This document shows positions 32,657 through 40,475 of a DNA stretch of 64,000 nt, in pieces. The notes beneath the pieces were generated by a model. The model saw only the letters and a list, made by a program, of their open reading frames with translations. It ran no database searches and was not told the DNA's origin. The position numbers and the translations under genes are program-made. The stretch's first letter is position 1. Every line of letters starts with the position of its first letter. Origin of the DNA: Oscillospiraceae bacterium (GTDB lineage: Bacteria > Bacillota > Clostridia > Oscillospirales > Acutalibacteraceae); contig SVNZ01000003.1 of NCBI GenBank assembly GCA_015066595.1, forward strand, positions 48,836 to 112,835, in the 5' to 3' direction.

Positions 32657-33019
32657 ATGATAGAAACTAAACTCGGAGTTATTGAATCACGTTTTGCGGA
32701 TTTGATTTGGGAGAACGAGCCGCTTGCAACATCACAGCTCATCAAAATGTGCGAAGCAGAATTTTCATGGAAGCGTACCACAACCTACACAGTGCTCAAG
32801 CGTCTTTCCGACAGAGGATTGTTTAAAAACAGCAACGGTGAGGTCACAGCTCTCATTTCGCGCGATGAATTCAACGCTTTGCAAAGCGAGAATTTTGTAC
32901 AGGAAAACTTCGGCGGATCTCTGCCTGCTTTTCTGACAGCGTTCACTTCAAAAAACAACCTGTCAAAAAAAGATGTTGAACAGATCAAAAAGATGATCAA
33001 AGCTTTTGAGGAGAAATAA
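32657..33019 (+). CDS. BlaI/MecI/CopY family repressor
   Basis: 120 residues, from the ATG at 32657; the ATG at 32624 overlaps the promoter and is rejected. Winged helix: FADLIWENEPLATSQLIKMC and SWKRTTTYTVLKRLSDRGLF, the typical BlaI recognition helix, then a short dimerisation helix pair. BlaI proteins are inactivated by proteolysis by a partner M56 protease, which is the next gene, 2 bases later. Confidence 0.9.
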   Translation: MIETKLGVIESRFADLIWENEPLATSQLIKMCEAEFSWKRTTTYTVLKRLSDRGLFKNSNGEVTALISRDEFNALQSENFVQENFGGSLPAFLTAFTSKNNLSKKDVEQIKKMIKAFEEK

Positions 33020-33021
33020 TA

Positions 33022-34311
33022 ATGTCTGCACTTTTCCTGAAAATTCTTAACCTGAGTATCCCTGCATCATTTATGATACTTGCGGTCATTATTTTGCGAC
33101 TTGTTTTTGCAAAAGCTCCTAAGTGGATACGATACATACTGTGGGGGACTGTTGCACTAAGGCTTATGATACCGTTTTCTTTTGAAAGTAGGATAAGTCT
33201 TATTCCAAATGCTCAGAAAATAGACAGTACAAGGGAAGCTTCCACTGCATATATAGTGCCTGCTTCTCAAACATCCGGTGCAACTGAGAGTGTAGCAAAC
33301 ACACTTGATATTGTGACTATCTTGAGCTTTGTATGGATGACAGGTGTCATATTGATGATTTTGTATATGGTCGTAAGTTATGTGAAAGTTCACCTGCTTG
33401 TACGCGAAAAAGTGAAGCTTAAAGATAACATTTACATCTGTGACCATATTGACAGTCCGTTTGTGCTCGGCATAATAAAGCCGAAGATTTTTTTGAACTC
33501 TGCGATGAATGAAAACGACGCACGCTACATCATCGCACACGAACAGACTCACATAAAGCACAAAGACAACATTTTTAAGCCACTCGGATTTTTGTTGCTT
33601 TGTGTGTATTGGTTCAATCCGCTGTGCTATGTCGCATACGCTCTTTTTGTGAAAGATATTGAGCTGTTTTGTGATGAAAGCGTAATAAAAACTCTGAACT
33701 CACAGGGCAAAAAAGAGTATTCTACAGTACTGTTTGAGTGCGGTCTTACAACCAAGTCTGTGTCGAAATGTCCGCTCGCTTTTTCTGAGAGCAACTTAAA
33801 ACAAAGGATAAAAAATGTCTTAAAATACAAAAAGCCACCGCTTGTTATGGTAGTCACATCGGTTGCATTGTGCTCGGTTATTTTGTCGTTGTTTATGGCA
33901 AATCCGATTTCAAGCGAAGCAAAAGCGGTGCAAGACACTGCACCAACACAGTCAGTGACTCAAGCACCTACTCAAGCGCCTACTGAGGAGGCTACCAAGG
34001 CTCCCACTGAGCCTCCTACAGAAAAACCGACCGAAAAGCCTACTAAGGCTCCTACAGAACCAACACAAGCTTATGTAGAAGCTGTTGAAGAATATACCGA
34101 AGAATACTCGGGCTATTCATACGATGACAGCAGCGACAACACAAGCTATGATAGCTCATCAGATCTTGCCGATATTCAGCCGTTTGCGCCATCTCCGCCA
34201 CAGTCAATCTTTGATTATTATGATTCTGATGATCTTGAGTTGTCACAGAAGATGACTCCTCCCATAACAAATTCTCAGTCAGACGAAATTGCTGTCTGGG
34301 GTGAGCAGTAA
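33022..34311 (+). CDS. M56 family membrane metallopeptidase (BlaR1-like, no penicillin-binding sensor)
   Basis: 429 residues. About four membrane spans in the first 300 residues with the zinc motif HEQTH at 173-177 and a downstream ELFCDE. After the last span (about 280-295) comes an outside tail rich in Pro and Thr (APT/EPT/KPT repeats, about 305-355), then an acidic Tyr/Ser part. The penicilloyl-sensing domain of BlaR1 is missing, so the signal is not obviously a beta-lactam. It should cleave the BlaI-type repressor. Confidence 0.88.
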   Translation: MSALFLKILNLSIPASFMILAVIILRLVFAKAPKWIRYILWGTVALRLMIPFSFESRISLIPNAQKIDSTREASTAYIVPASQTSGATESVANTLDIVTILSFVWMTGVILMILYMVVSYVKVHLLVREKVKLKDNIYICDHIDSPFVLGIIKPKIFLNSAMNENDARYIIAHEQTHIKHKDNIFKPLGFLLLCVYWFNPLCYVAYALFVKDIELFCDESVIKTLNSQGKKEYSTVLFECGLTTKSVSKCPLAFSESNLKQRIKNVLKYKKPPLVMVVTSVALCSVILSLFMANPISSEAKAVQDTAPTQSVTQAPTQAPTEEATKAPTEPPTEKPTEKPTKAPTEPTQAYVEAVEEYTEEYSGYSYDDSSDNTSYDSSSDLADIQPFAPSPPQSIFDYYDSDDLELSQKMTPPITNSQSDEIAVWGEQ

Positions 34312-34339
34312 AAAATAATCAGATTTTTGGGTGATAAAT

Positions 34340-36829
34340 ATGAAAAAAACAAGGAACATTTCAAAAAGAATACTGTCAGCACTTTTATGCACTGTGATGT
34401 TACTGACAGTTTTTATGTCAGCACCTTTTTCTGTAAGTGCAGCGAGAACACAGGTCACTGACTACGACTTTTTTGTCGATGGTATGTACTTTTCGATATT
34501 ACCATCATATGGCAATAGTCTGTCGTTAGTCGGCTTTGACAAGGAAACAATCTCACAGGATGTTGTGATACCGTCTGTTGTTGAAGGCTACGAAGTAATA
34601 ATTATTACACAAAGCCTCTTTGAATGCCTGGAAAATGAAGAAACAACGATAAGAAGCGTTGTTATCCCTGACACTATAACAGAAATAAGCAAAGCGGCGT
34701 TCAAAAACTGCAAAAAACTTGTAAGCGTGACTTTGCCGGATACTCTCACAAAAATCGACAAAGAAGCGTTTTTCGGATGCTCTGCGCTTGTGACTATTAA
34801 TATTCCTGAGAAAGCGACTCTTGAAGATAGCGCTTTTGAGGGATGTTCATCGTTGAAATCAATTTCGATTCCTACTTCTATGCGTACACTTGATCCATAT
34901 GTTTTCAAAGACTGTACATCTCTTGAGTCGGTTGTTATACCAAAAAAGATAGACATTATACAACCTGGTGTATTCAAAGGTTGCAAAAACCTGAAAACAG
35001 TTGAGTTTGAAAATGGATGTGCTGTTTATTGTTTCAGCAGTTCCATATTTGAGGATTGTACAAGTCTTATTGAAATCACTATTCCGAGCACTGTCGAAGA
35101 AATTGACAGCAAGGCATTCAAAAACTGTGTCAATCTCAAGACCGTCACTTTTGCTAATGGAAGTTATCTGAACACCATAAGCGAAGAGGCTTTTATGGGT
35201 TGCACTTCTCTTGAGTCCATAACATTTCCTGATAAACTCAAAAAAATCGGTGAGAGTGCTTTTTCTGACTGCCACTATCTTTCTAACGTCACTTTGAATG
35301 AAAGTATAGAGTATATCGAACCATTCGCATTTTTGAACACTTCATTATTTGATGTTACCATACCTGACGATATCTACTCGCTGGGATACTACTCTTTCGG
35401 CTTTTTAGCCGATGAAGAAAATCTCTATAGACTACTTGACTTCACGGTTTACGGTAGCGTAGATACAGTTGCTTATGAATATGCACAGGTTATGGAGTTG
35501 CAGTTTTCTTTGCGTGCACCAATCATATCTTCTGTCAAAAACACCACAGATGGGGTAAAAATCAGCTTCAAGCACATTTTGGGTGTAGAAGGAAAATACC
35601 GTATATACAAAAAAACCACAGGCACATCATGGAACAAAGTTGCCGATGTAACAGGTACATCATATACGGATAAAGATGTTGTGTCAGGCACAAAGTACAC
35701 ATATACAGTAAAATATATCGGGGATCCCGTACACAGCGCTTATGATAAAAACGGTAAGTCGATTGTACATATGACTGCTCCAAAAGTAAGCAAAATAGAA
35801 AACACCGCTGATGGCGCAAAAATAACCTGGAGCAAGGTAGCAGGAGCATCAAGCTACGTCGTTTATATTATCGACAGCGGACAGGTCAAAAAGTACGATA
35901 CAACAACATCTACCTCCTATACGCACAAAAAAGCACTCAACGCAAAAACCTATACCTACACCGTAGCAGCGTGTGATAGTAGAGGAAAAAACCTCAGCGC
36001 TTATAACAAAACAGGCTGGAGTAACAAGTTTGTATCAGCCCCAAAAATCTCATCAGTTTCAAACACTTCAACGGGTCCGAAAATTACTTGGGGTAAAGTG
36101 TCAGGAGTCAGCAAGTACAGAGTCTTTGTAAAGAGTGGTTCATCTTGGAAAAAGCTCAAGGATACTACTTCTACATCATATACTCATACTGCAGCTGAAT
36201 CAGGAAAAACCTATACCTATACTGTCAGATGCCTGTCATCAAGTGGTAAGTCATACCTGAGCGGTTATTATACTGCAGGCACAAAGAATATGTTCCTCTC
36301 TATGCCTGTTGTGAGCAAGATTTCAAATACCCAAACAGGTGCAAAAATCACTTTTTCTAAAGTAGCGGGTGCTTCAAAGTACAATATCTATGTAAAAAGC
36401 TCATCAGGCTGGAAAAAGCTCGGCGAGACAGCAAAGACTTCATATACCCATACAAGCGCAAAGTCAAACACGACCTACAGCTATAGAGTGCGTGCATATG
36501 ATAGCACAGGAGCATATATGAGCTCATACAAATCTGCAGGAGATAGCAATAAGTTCATCGCTTCCCCTGTTATCGCATACCTGACATCTACATCAAAAGG
36601 TGTGAAGATAGCGTGGGGCAAGGTGGACGGAGCCGCAAAATACAGAGTGTTTGTAAAGAGTGGTTCGAAATGGAAAAAGCTCAAAGACACAACATCGACA
36701 AGCTTTGTTGACAAAAGTGCAAAACTCGGCAAAAAATATACTTACACCGTCAGATGTCTTTCATCAAGTGGCAAATCATACACAAGTGGTTATAACTCAA
36801 AGGGCGAAACCATACTCTACGATAGATAA
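34340..36829 (+). CDS. Secreted BspA-type leucine-rich repeat protein with five FN3-like repeats
   Basis: 829 residues from the ATG at 34340 (behind GGGTG). Signal peptide 1-35 (ending FSVSAA). BspA-type LRR_5 repeats at about 70-330 (for example IPDTITEISKAAFKNCKKL). Then five tandem fibronectin III-like repeats of 87 residues, starting at about 393, 480, 567, 654 and 742, each with a K-I/V-x-W core and TSTSYTH / YTYTVR. No LPxTG, SLH or dockerin is seen. It is 28 bases after the M56 gene, so probably under the same BlaI-type control; likely an adhesin or surface protein. Confidence 0.85.
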   Translation: MKKTRNISKRILSALLCTVMLLTVFMSAPFSVSAARTQVTDYDFFVDGMYFSILPSYGNSLSLVGFDKETISQDVVIPSVVEGYEVIIITQSLFECLENEETTIRSVVIPDTITEISKAAFKNCKKLVSVTLPDTLTKIDKEAFFGCSALVTINIPEKATLEDSAFEGCSSLKSISIPTSMRTLDPYVFKDCTSLESVVIPKKIDIIQPGVFKGCKNLKTVEFENGCAVYCFSSSIFEDCTSLIEITIPSTVEEIDSKAFKNCVNLKTVTFANGSYLNTISEEAFMGCTSLESITFPDKLKKIGESAFSDCHYLSNVTLNESIEYIEPFAFLNTSLFDVTIPDDIYSLGYYSFGFLADEENLYRLLDFTVYGSVDTVAYEYAQVMELQFSLRAPIISSVKNTTDGVKISFKHILGVEGKYRIYKKTTGTSWNKVADVTGTSYTDKDVVSGTKYTYTVKYIGDPVHSAYDKNGKSIVHMTAPKVSKIENTADGAKITWSKVAGASSYVVYIIDSGQVKKYDTTTSTSYTHKKALNAKTYTYTVAACDSRGKNLSAYNKTGWSNKFVSAPKISSVSNTSTGPKITWGKVSGVSKYRVFVKSGSSWKKLKDTTSTSYTHTAAESGKTYTYTVRCLSSSGKSYLSGYYTAGTKNMFLSMPVVSKISNTQTGAKITFSKVAGASKYNIYVKSSSGWKKLGETAKTSYTHTSAKSNTTYSYRVRAYDSTGAYMSSYKSAGDSNKFIASPVIAYLTSTSKGVKIAWGKVDGAAKYRVFVKSGSKWKKLKDTTSTSFVDKSAKLGKKYTYTVRCLSSSGKSYTSGYNSKGETILYDR
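35518..36826 (+). repeat. Five tandem 261-bp in-frame repeats
   Basis: The FN3-like units begin near 35518, 35779, 36040, 36301 and 36565. Units three and five are close at the DNA level (for example TTTGTAAAGAGTGGTTC at both about 36124 and 36649), which would favour unit gain or loss by recombination. Confidence 0.75.
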
Positions 36830-36834
36830 ATAAG

Positions 36835-36868
36835 AAAAAGCACTGCCGATTTTGGCAGTGCTTTTTTT
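36835..36868. terminator. Bidirectional terminator
   Basis: AAAAAGCACTGCC / GGCAGTGCTTTTT perfect 13-bp stem between the converging LRR and FliB-like genes. Confidence 0.92.
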
Positions 36869-37790
36869 ATAGCATATCAAAAAGTGTGTACAGGTTTTCG
36901 TCTGAGTACTCGATTTCGCTTGAGAAAAGCCGTGCGATGTCAATCTGTGTTTCAAAAGTAAACTCACCTGAAGTTTTGTACATGGCTTCTCCCAAAGCGT
37001 ACAGAAAAGCATAGGAAAAGGCAGTGAACTTTGCTCTTTTTTGTGCTTCTTGCAGTGTAGGAGCATTTGCAAAATGGCGGTACAAAGTATATGTGGCGAA
37101 CTGTTCGTACTCGTGCTCTCTGTCAGCCATATGGTTTTTAAAATCGTAGCTATTTTGATGTTCATTATTTTCTTTGAGAATAGTGAGTAGCGTTGTCCAG
37201 CTATCATCCATACGCTCAAAAGACAATAGGACATCACACCATCTTGTGATGTCGTACAGTTTAAACGAAGTGTTGCACAGCATAAGCATATCATCGATTC
37301 GTTCACTCATATGTTTTTCTCTGTTCTGGAGCGTTTCAAGAGCTTTATCACGAAGAATAATGATTTTATCATCCGTAGTAATTTCACTTTCGCATTGAAG
37401 TGTCATCTTTTCTTTTTGTGATAGTATGATGCGACAGGCTTCTTCACAGCAAAGCCCCAGCCCGCTTTCTGTCCTGTCGGGTAATTCATTGTGAAAACGC
37501 GGATGCTCCTTGCATATATCGCAGATGTGTTCTTCTCCAAGTGTTGTTATGATGTCGCACAGGTTGTGATTGTTCAAAAACGGACAGCGTTCATCTTCTA
37601 ATAGTATAAAATGCGCAGTGTCATCAAAGCTGATATGATTTTTAAAACGCTCAGACAAATCGCACTCAACGGTATGATAAAAATGCAGAGTATTCTCGTC
37701 GATGCCGATTTCCCACCCGATACAGCAGTTGTGTTTGCAACGTGAAGCGATGCATTTGAAATTTTTATAGTAGTTTGGGTATATATGCAT
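36867..37790 (-). CDS. FliB-like Fe-S protein (flagellin lysine-N-methylase family)
   Basis: 307 residues, starting at the ATG at 37790 behind GAAGG; an earlier ATG (37820) overlaps the -10 box. The N-terminal half is rich in cysteine: ASRCKHNCCIGWEI, CPFLNNHNLCDI, HICDICKEHPRF and GLCCEEACRIIL, the FliB cluster-binding pattern. FliB methylates flagellin lysines in Salmonella, but clostridial relatives often occur without flagella. No flagellar gene is in this window, so the true substrate is unknown. Confidence 0.8.
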   Translation of the reverse strand: MHIYPNYYKNFKCIASRCKHNCCIGWEIGIDENTLHFYHTVECDLSERFKNHISFDDTAHFILLEDERCPFLNNHNLCDIITTLGEEHICDICKEHPRFHNELPDRTESGLGLCCEEACRIILSQKEKMTLQCESEITTDDKIIILRDKALETLQNREKHMSERIDDMLMLCNTSFKLYDITRWCDVLLSFERMDDSWTTLLTILKENNEHQNSYDFKNHMADREHEYEQFATYTLYRHFANAPTLQEAQKRAKFTAFSYAFLYALGEAMYKTSGEFTFETQIDIARLFSSEIEYSDENLYTLFDML

Positions 37791-37818
37791 AGTAACCTTC
37801 TTTTTTGTGTTTGTGCTC

Positions 37819-37847
37819 ATTGTATCACACATACACCACTATAGCAA
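37819..37847 (-). promoter_or_regulatory. Promoter of the FliB-like gene
   Basis: Minus strand TTGCTA, 17 bases, TACAAT. Its place decides the start codon of the gene. Confidence 0.7.
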
Positions 37848-37891
37848 AAGAAAATGACAATATTTTGTGAAATAGGGCAATAGGTTTTATC

Positions 37892-37920
37892 TTGCTTTAT
37901 CATACAATAAATGATATAAT
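37892..37920 (+). promoter_or_regulatory. Promoter of the SGNH-like gene
   Basis: TTGCTT, 17 bases, TATAAT with TGA upstream; leaves a leader of about 65 bases. Confidence 0.75.
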
Positions 37921-37992
37921 CACTCTGTTAATACAAAAATTGTAGTACTATGTATTTTTATAGTACATCTTGATTGGAGTAAATAACTGATT

Positions 37993-39054
37993 ATGAACAA
38001 AAAACAAGTATTTCGTATGATAGCTTTTTTGCTTGTAGTAGTTGTTCTTGTTACAGGGCTCACTACTTTGGCATTACAGCAGCCAGACTTTGCTCAGACA
38101 GAAGATCGTTATGACGATTTTAAAAAATTCGAAAAAAACACTGTAGATGTTATCTTCACCGGTACCAGCGGTATCGACAGATACTATATCAGCGCAAAGG
38201 GCTTTGAAGACTATGGTGTCACAGCGTATCCACTCACATCTGATGCACAGTCTGCGTGGCTTTCTGTCAATATGATTGAAGAGGCAAAGAGAACTCAGGA
38301 CTTCAAGCTCGTTGTTATTGATATGCGTCCGTTCACCACGAAGTATAACAAAAAGATTCAGAGCATCGAAGCAGGTGTTCGATATGTCACAGATACTAAT
38401 TGTCTGTCTTTGAAAAACAGACTGAACGCTATCGGAAAATCACTTCCTAAACTGCAGACTCTTGCACCTGATCACGAGTTTGATAAAAAGTCTTTTTATC
38501 TTCCTCTCATTCAGCATCATAGTGCATGGGAGAATATGCAGGAGTTTATCGATGAATATGCATATGCAGACCTAGGCTTTTATATGAGCCCGACCAGAAC
38601 TGTTGTCACAACAGAGGCTTTTGAAGACAAAACAGGGCAGGTCGATACAAGACAGCCGTTGCACCCTGTTGCTGAAGAGTCTTTGAATGAGCTGCTCGAT
38701 TATCTCGATACACAGGATTTCGAAGTATTATTTTTGAACACACCACAGGGTAGAAGCGAAGAAGAAATGGCGCTCAACAACTCCTTGTGTGATATTTTGT
38801 CAGAGCGTGGATATAAGTATCTTATGTGTGAGATAACAGATGACTATGATATGGAAAAAGATTTCTATAACAGCGGTCACGTTAATTTTTACGGTGCAGA
38901 AAAGTTCACTGAGTATTTTGCACAGTATCTGAAAGATAACTATGAGCTCACAGACAGACGTAAAGACGCAAACTGTGAGTACTGGATAGGTCACTACGAC
39001 TCTATCAAAGATGCGGTAGCTACTTGGGAAAAAGAAGCAAAAGCTGAAGAGTGA
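37993..39054 (+). CDS. Membrane-anchored SGNH/DltD-like protein
   Basis: 353 residues: a signal-anchor (8-28), then an outside alpha/beta domain. The block I near residue 55 is VIFTGTSGIDRYY (a GxS turn in place of GDS), and the catalytic pair would be in DFYNSGHVNFYGA (Asp and His, about residue 297). These features fit SGNH hydrolases and DltD-like acyl carriers for cell-surface polymers. No dlt genes are nearby. Stand-alone transcript. Confidence 0.7.
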   Translation: MNKKQVFRMIAFLLVVVVLVTGLTTLALQQPDFAQTEDRYDDFKKFEKNTVDVIFTGTSGIDRYYISAKGFEDYGVTAYPLTSDAQSAWLSVNMIEEAKRTQDFKLVVIDMRPFTTKYNKKIQSIEAGVRYVTDTNCLSLKNRLNAIGKSLPKLQTLAPDHEFDKKSFYLPLIQHHSAWENMQEFIDEYAYADLGFYMSPTRTVVTTEAFEDKTGQVDTRQPLHPVAEESLNELLDYLDTQDFEVLFLNTPQGRSEEEMALNNSLCDILSERGYKYLMCEITDDYDMEKDFYNSGHVNFYGAEKFTEYFAQYLKDNYELTDRRKDANCEYWIGHYDSIKDAVATWEKEAKAEE

Positions 39055-39062
39055 TATAAAGA

Positions 39063-39095
39063 GAGGCAGGCTTAAAGCCTGCCTTAAAATTTTTT
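39063..39095 (+). terminator. Terminator after the SGNH-like gene
   Basis: AGGCAGGCTT / AAGCCTGCCT with a one-base centre, then TAAAATTTTTT. Confidence 0.85.
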
Positions 39096-39135
39096 ACCAC
39101 TGCTCACTCACCGCCCTGCTTCATAACAAGCAAAA

Positions 39136-39171
39136 TGAAACACCCACCCAAAATGGTGGGTGTTTTCTTTT
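39136..39171. terminator. Terminator-like hairpin next to barstar
   Basis: AAACACCCACC / GGTGGGTGTTT with T runs. It could end the leftward barnase-barstar transcript and also catch rightward read-through. Confidence 0.7.
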
Positions 39172-39249
39172 GTGGCAACACTACCACTAATCGATACAAT
39201 GAACGGAAATTCTCGAGCGTTGCATTTCTATGGGTTAGAAATTTCGGGT

Positions 39250-39534
39250 TTAGTCAACAAATTCATAGTCAAACGGAGAACTGCTGTGAGCCCAATATTG
39301 TTTATTTCTTTCTAATATTTCTCGCATTTTTTCCACAGATCCTTTTAGATCGTCTGCTACTGTCTTGCTACCTTTTACTGTAATAAAATCACATTTGATA
39401 TTTCTATTGATATCATCCCAAAACGCGCTCCAGTTTTTTCCGTAACCGTCTTGTAATTTCAAGCCATCTTTTATTCTTTCGTGTAGTTCCATTAAATATT
39501 TGCAATCTGTTAAATCTATTATTGCTTTTCTCAT
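39250..39534 (-). CDS. Barstar-family ribonuclease inhibitor
   Basis: 94 residues; the start is set by AAGGAGG. The barstar fold is clear from IIDLTDCKYLMELHERIKDG and DGYGKNWSAFWDDI. In barstar, Asp35 and Asp39 hold barnase; here the matching places are Ser36 and Asp40, so one key acid is changed. It follows the barnase-like gene by 13 bases and must be its immunity/antitoxin partner. Confidence 0.92.
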   Translation of the reverse strand: MRKAIIDLTDCKYLMELHERIKDGLKLQDGYGKNWSAFWDDINRNIKCDFITVKGSKTVADDLKGSVEKMREILERNKQYWAHSSSPFDYEFVD

Positions 39535-39547
39535 GTGTTTTACCTCC

Positions 39548-40138
39548 TTATACAATTTCATAAAATGTATGATAGTGGTCATATGTTACAAAAATCAAAC
39601 CATCATTTGACCACAGTATACGATGGAGATTCCGTCTACCTTGAGTGTAGTTTATATCAGCTTCGTACCAGACACGACCAACTTTTGTGGGGAGCTTCCG
39701 ATCGTCATTATCATATATACCCCCACCAAGCATTCTACCAGGAGCAAATTTAGATGGACGATCACCTTGTCTCCAACCTAAAGCTTCGAGTTGCGGATAT
39801 GAAATATAATAATCCGGCAAGTTGCCATAATGTTTCAGCCAATAATCTGCACCATCAGTACCATTATTTGTAGCGTTGCCTGCTTCAATGGCTTCCATTT
39901 CTTCAAGAGTGCATCTGCAACCTATATGCACAGGTGGTTTAATAAGATCAGGATCGTTAAAGGCAAAAATCCTGCTGTGATTATCAGCACAGATAAAACA
40001 AGTTTTAATATCTAATACTGCATTCCATATTTTGTATGTAACACTCGGTTGTGTCACAGGAACAAACACGTCATCTCTTGCTTTATTCGTATAATCGTCT
40101 GTAAAAACCTCGTTTATATATGTTTTTCTGATATACAA
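39548..40138 (-). CDS. Barnase-type ribonuclease toxin with MuF-like phage N-terminal segment
   Basis: 196 residues. Start: a TTG at 40138 with AGGAGGTG five bases away; a second TTG at 40168 (206 residues) also has a GGAGG, so two starts are possible. Residues 30-85 hold TCFICADNHSRIF and PPVHIGCRCTLEEME (C47, C50, H71, C74, C76), the end motif of phage Mu F/SPP1 gp7-type head proteins. Residues 97-196 are barnase-like: ALGW, GGGIYDNDDRKLP, WYEADINY with E159, HRILWS with R173, and DHYHTF with H188, matching barnase Glu73, Arg87 and His102. There is no signal peptide. MuF-domain toxins are known as phage-encoded polymorphic toxins; here it stands without phage genes. Confidence 0.9.
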   Translation of the reverse strand: MYIRKTYINEVFTDDYTNKARDDVFVPVTQPSVTYKIWNAVLDIKTCFICADNHSRIFAFNDPDLIKPPVHIGCRCTLEEMEAIEAGNATNNGTDGADYWLKHYGNLPDYYISYPQLEALGWRQGDRPSKFAPGRMLGGGIYDNDDRKLPTKVGRVWYEADINYTQGRRNLHRILWSNDGLIFVTYDHYHTFYEIV

Positions 40139-40202
40139 TTTATCACCTCCTAATATATATAAGAACAAGTGTCCTCCATATATAGGAGATATTCAAAGAA
40201 AA

Positions 40203-40231
40203 ATTGTATAGATTTATGCAACTTTTCACAA
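40203..40231 (-). promoter_or_regulatory. Promoter of the barnase-barstar pair
   Basis: Minus strand TTGTGA, 17 bases, TACAAT. A small dyad with CTCC and GGAG arms (about 40174-40188) lies in the leader and includes the first GGAGG, so it might hide that ribosome site. Confidence 0.6.
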
Positions 40232-40475
40232 ACATTAATAATAAGTTTACGAAGATGTGGTCGCAATCTATTTTTGTCTGAATCAAGAATATCAGGGTAT
40301 CACCCTTTTAGTATATAATATAACGTGTATGCTAAAAAACGCAATAGTCATGATAAAAATTTACAGCAAAAGCAACAGCCTGAAAACTGTTGCTTTTTGT
40401 TTTTTATAAGTGCTATAATTATCCAGACAAACTTGAATTTTAGATTTATATAGTGTTAATAAAAGGAGAAGAATT
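40232..40475. other. AT-rich intergenic stretch with orphan terminator and promoter
   Basis: No open frame. It holds a terminator-like hairpin at 40368-40406 (AAAAGCAACAG / CTGTTGCTTTT, T run) with no gene before it, a TATAAT at 40314 without a good -35, and a likely promoter for the SAP gene (TTGCTT at 40390, 18 bases, TATAAT at 40414). Confidence 0.55.

Noticed and set aside
33022..34311. Beta-lactam resistance sensor.
   Set aside because: The protein lacks the penicillin-binding domain of BlaR1/MecR1, and no beta-lactamase gene is near.
39250..40168. A prophage was considered because of the MuF-like segment.
   Set aside because: No integrase, portal, capsid, terminase or tail gene is found within the surrounding 64 kb, so only a stranded fragment is supported.
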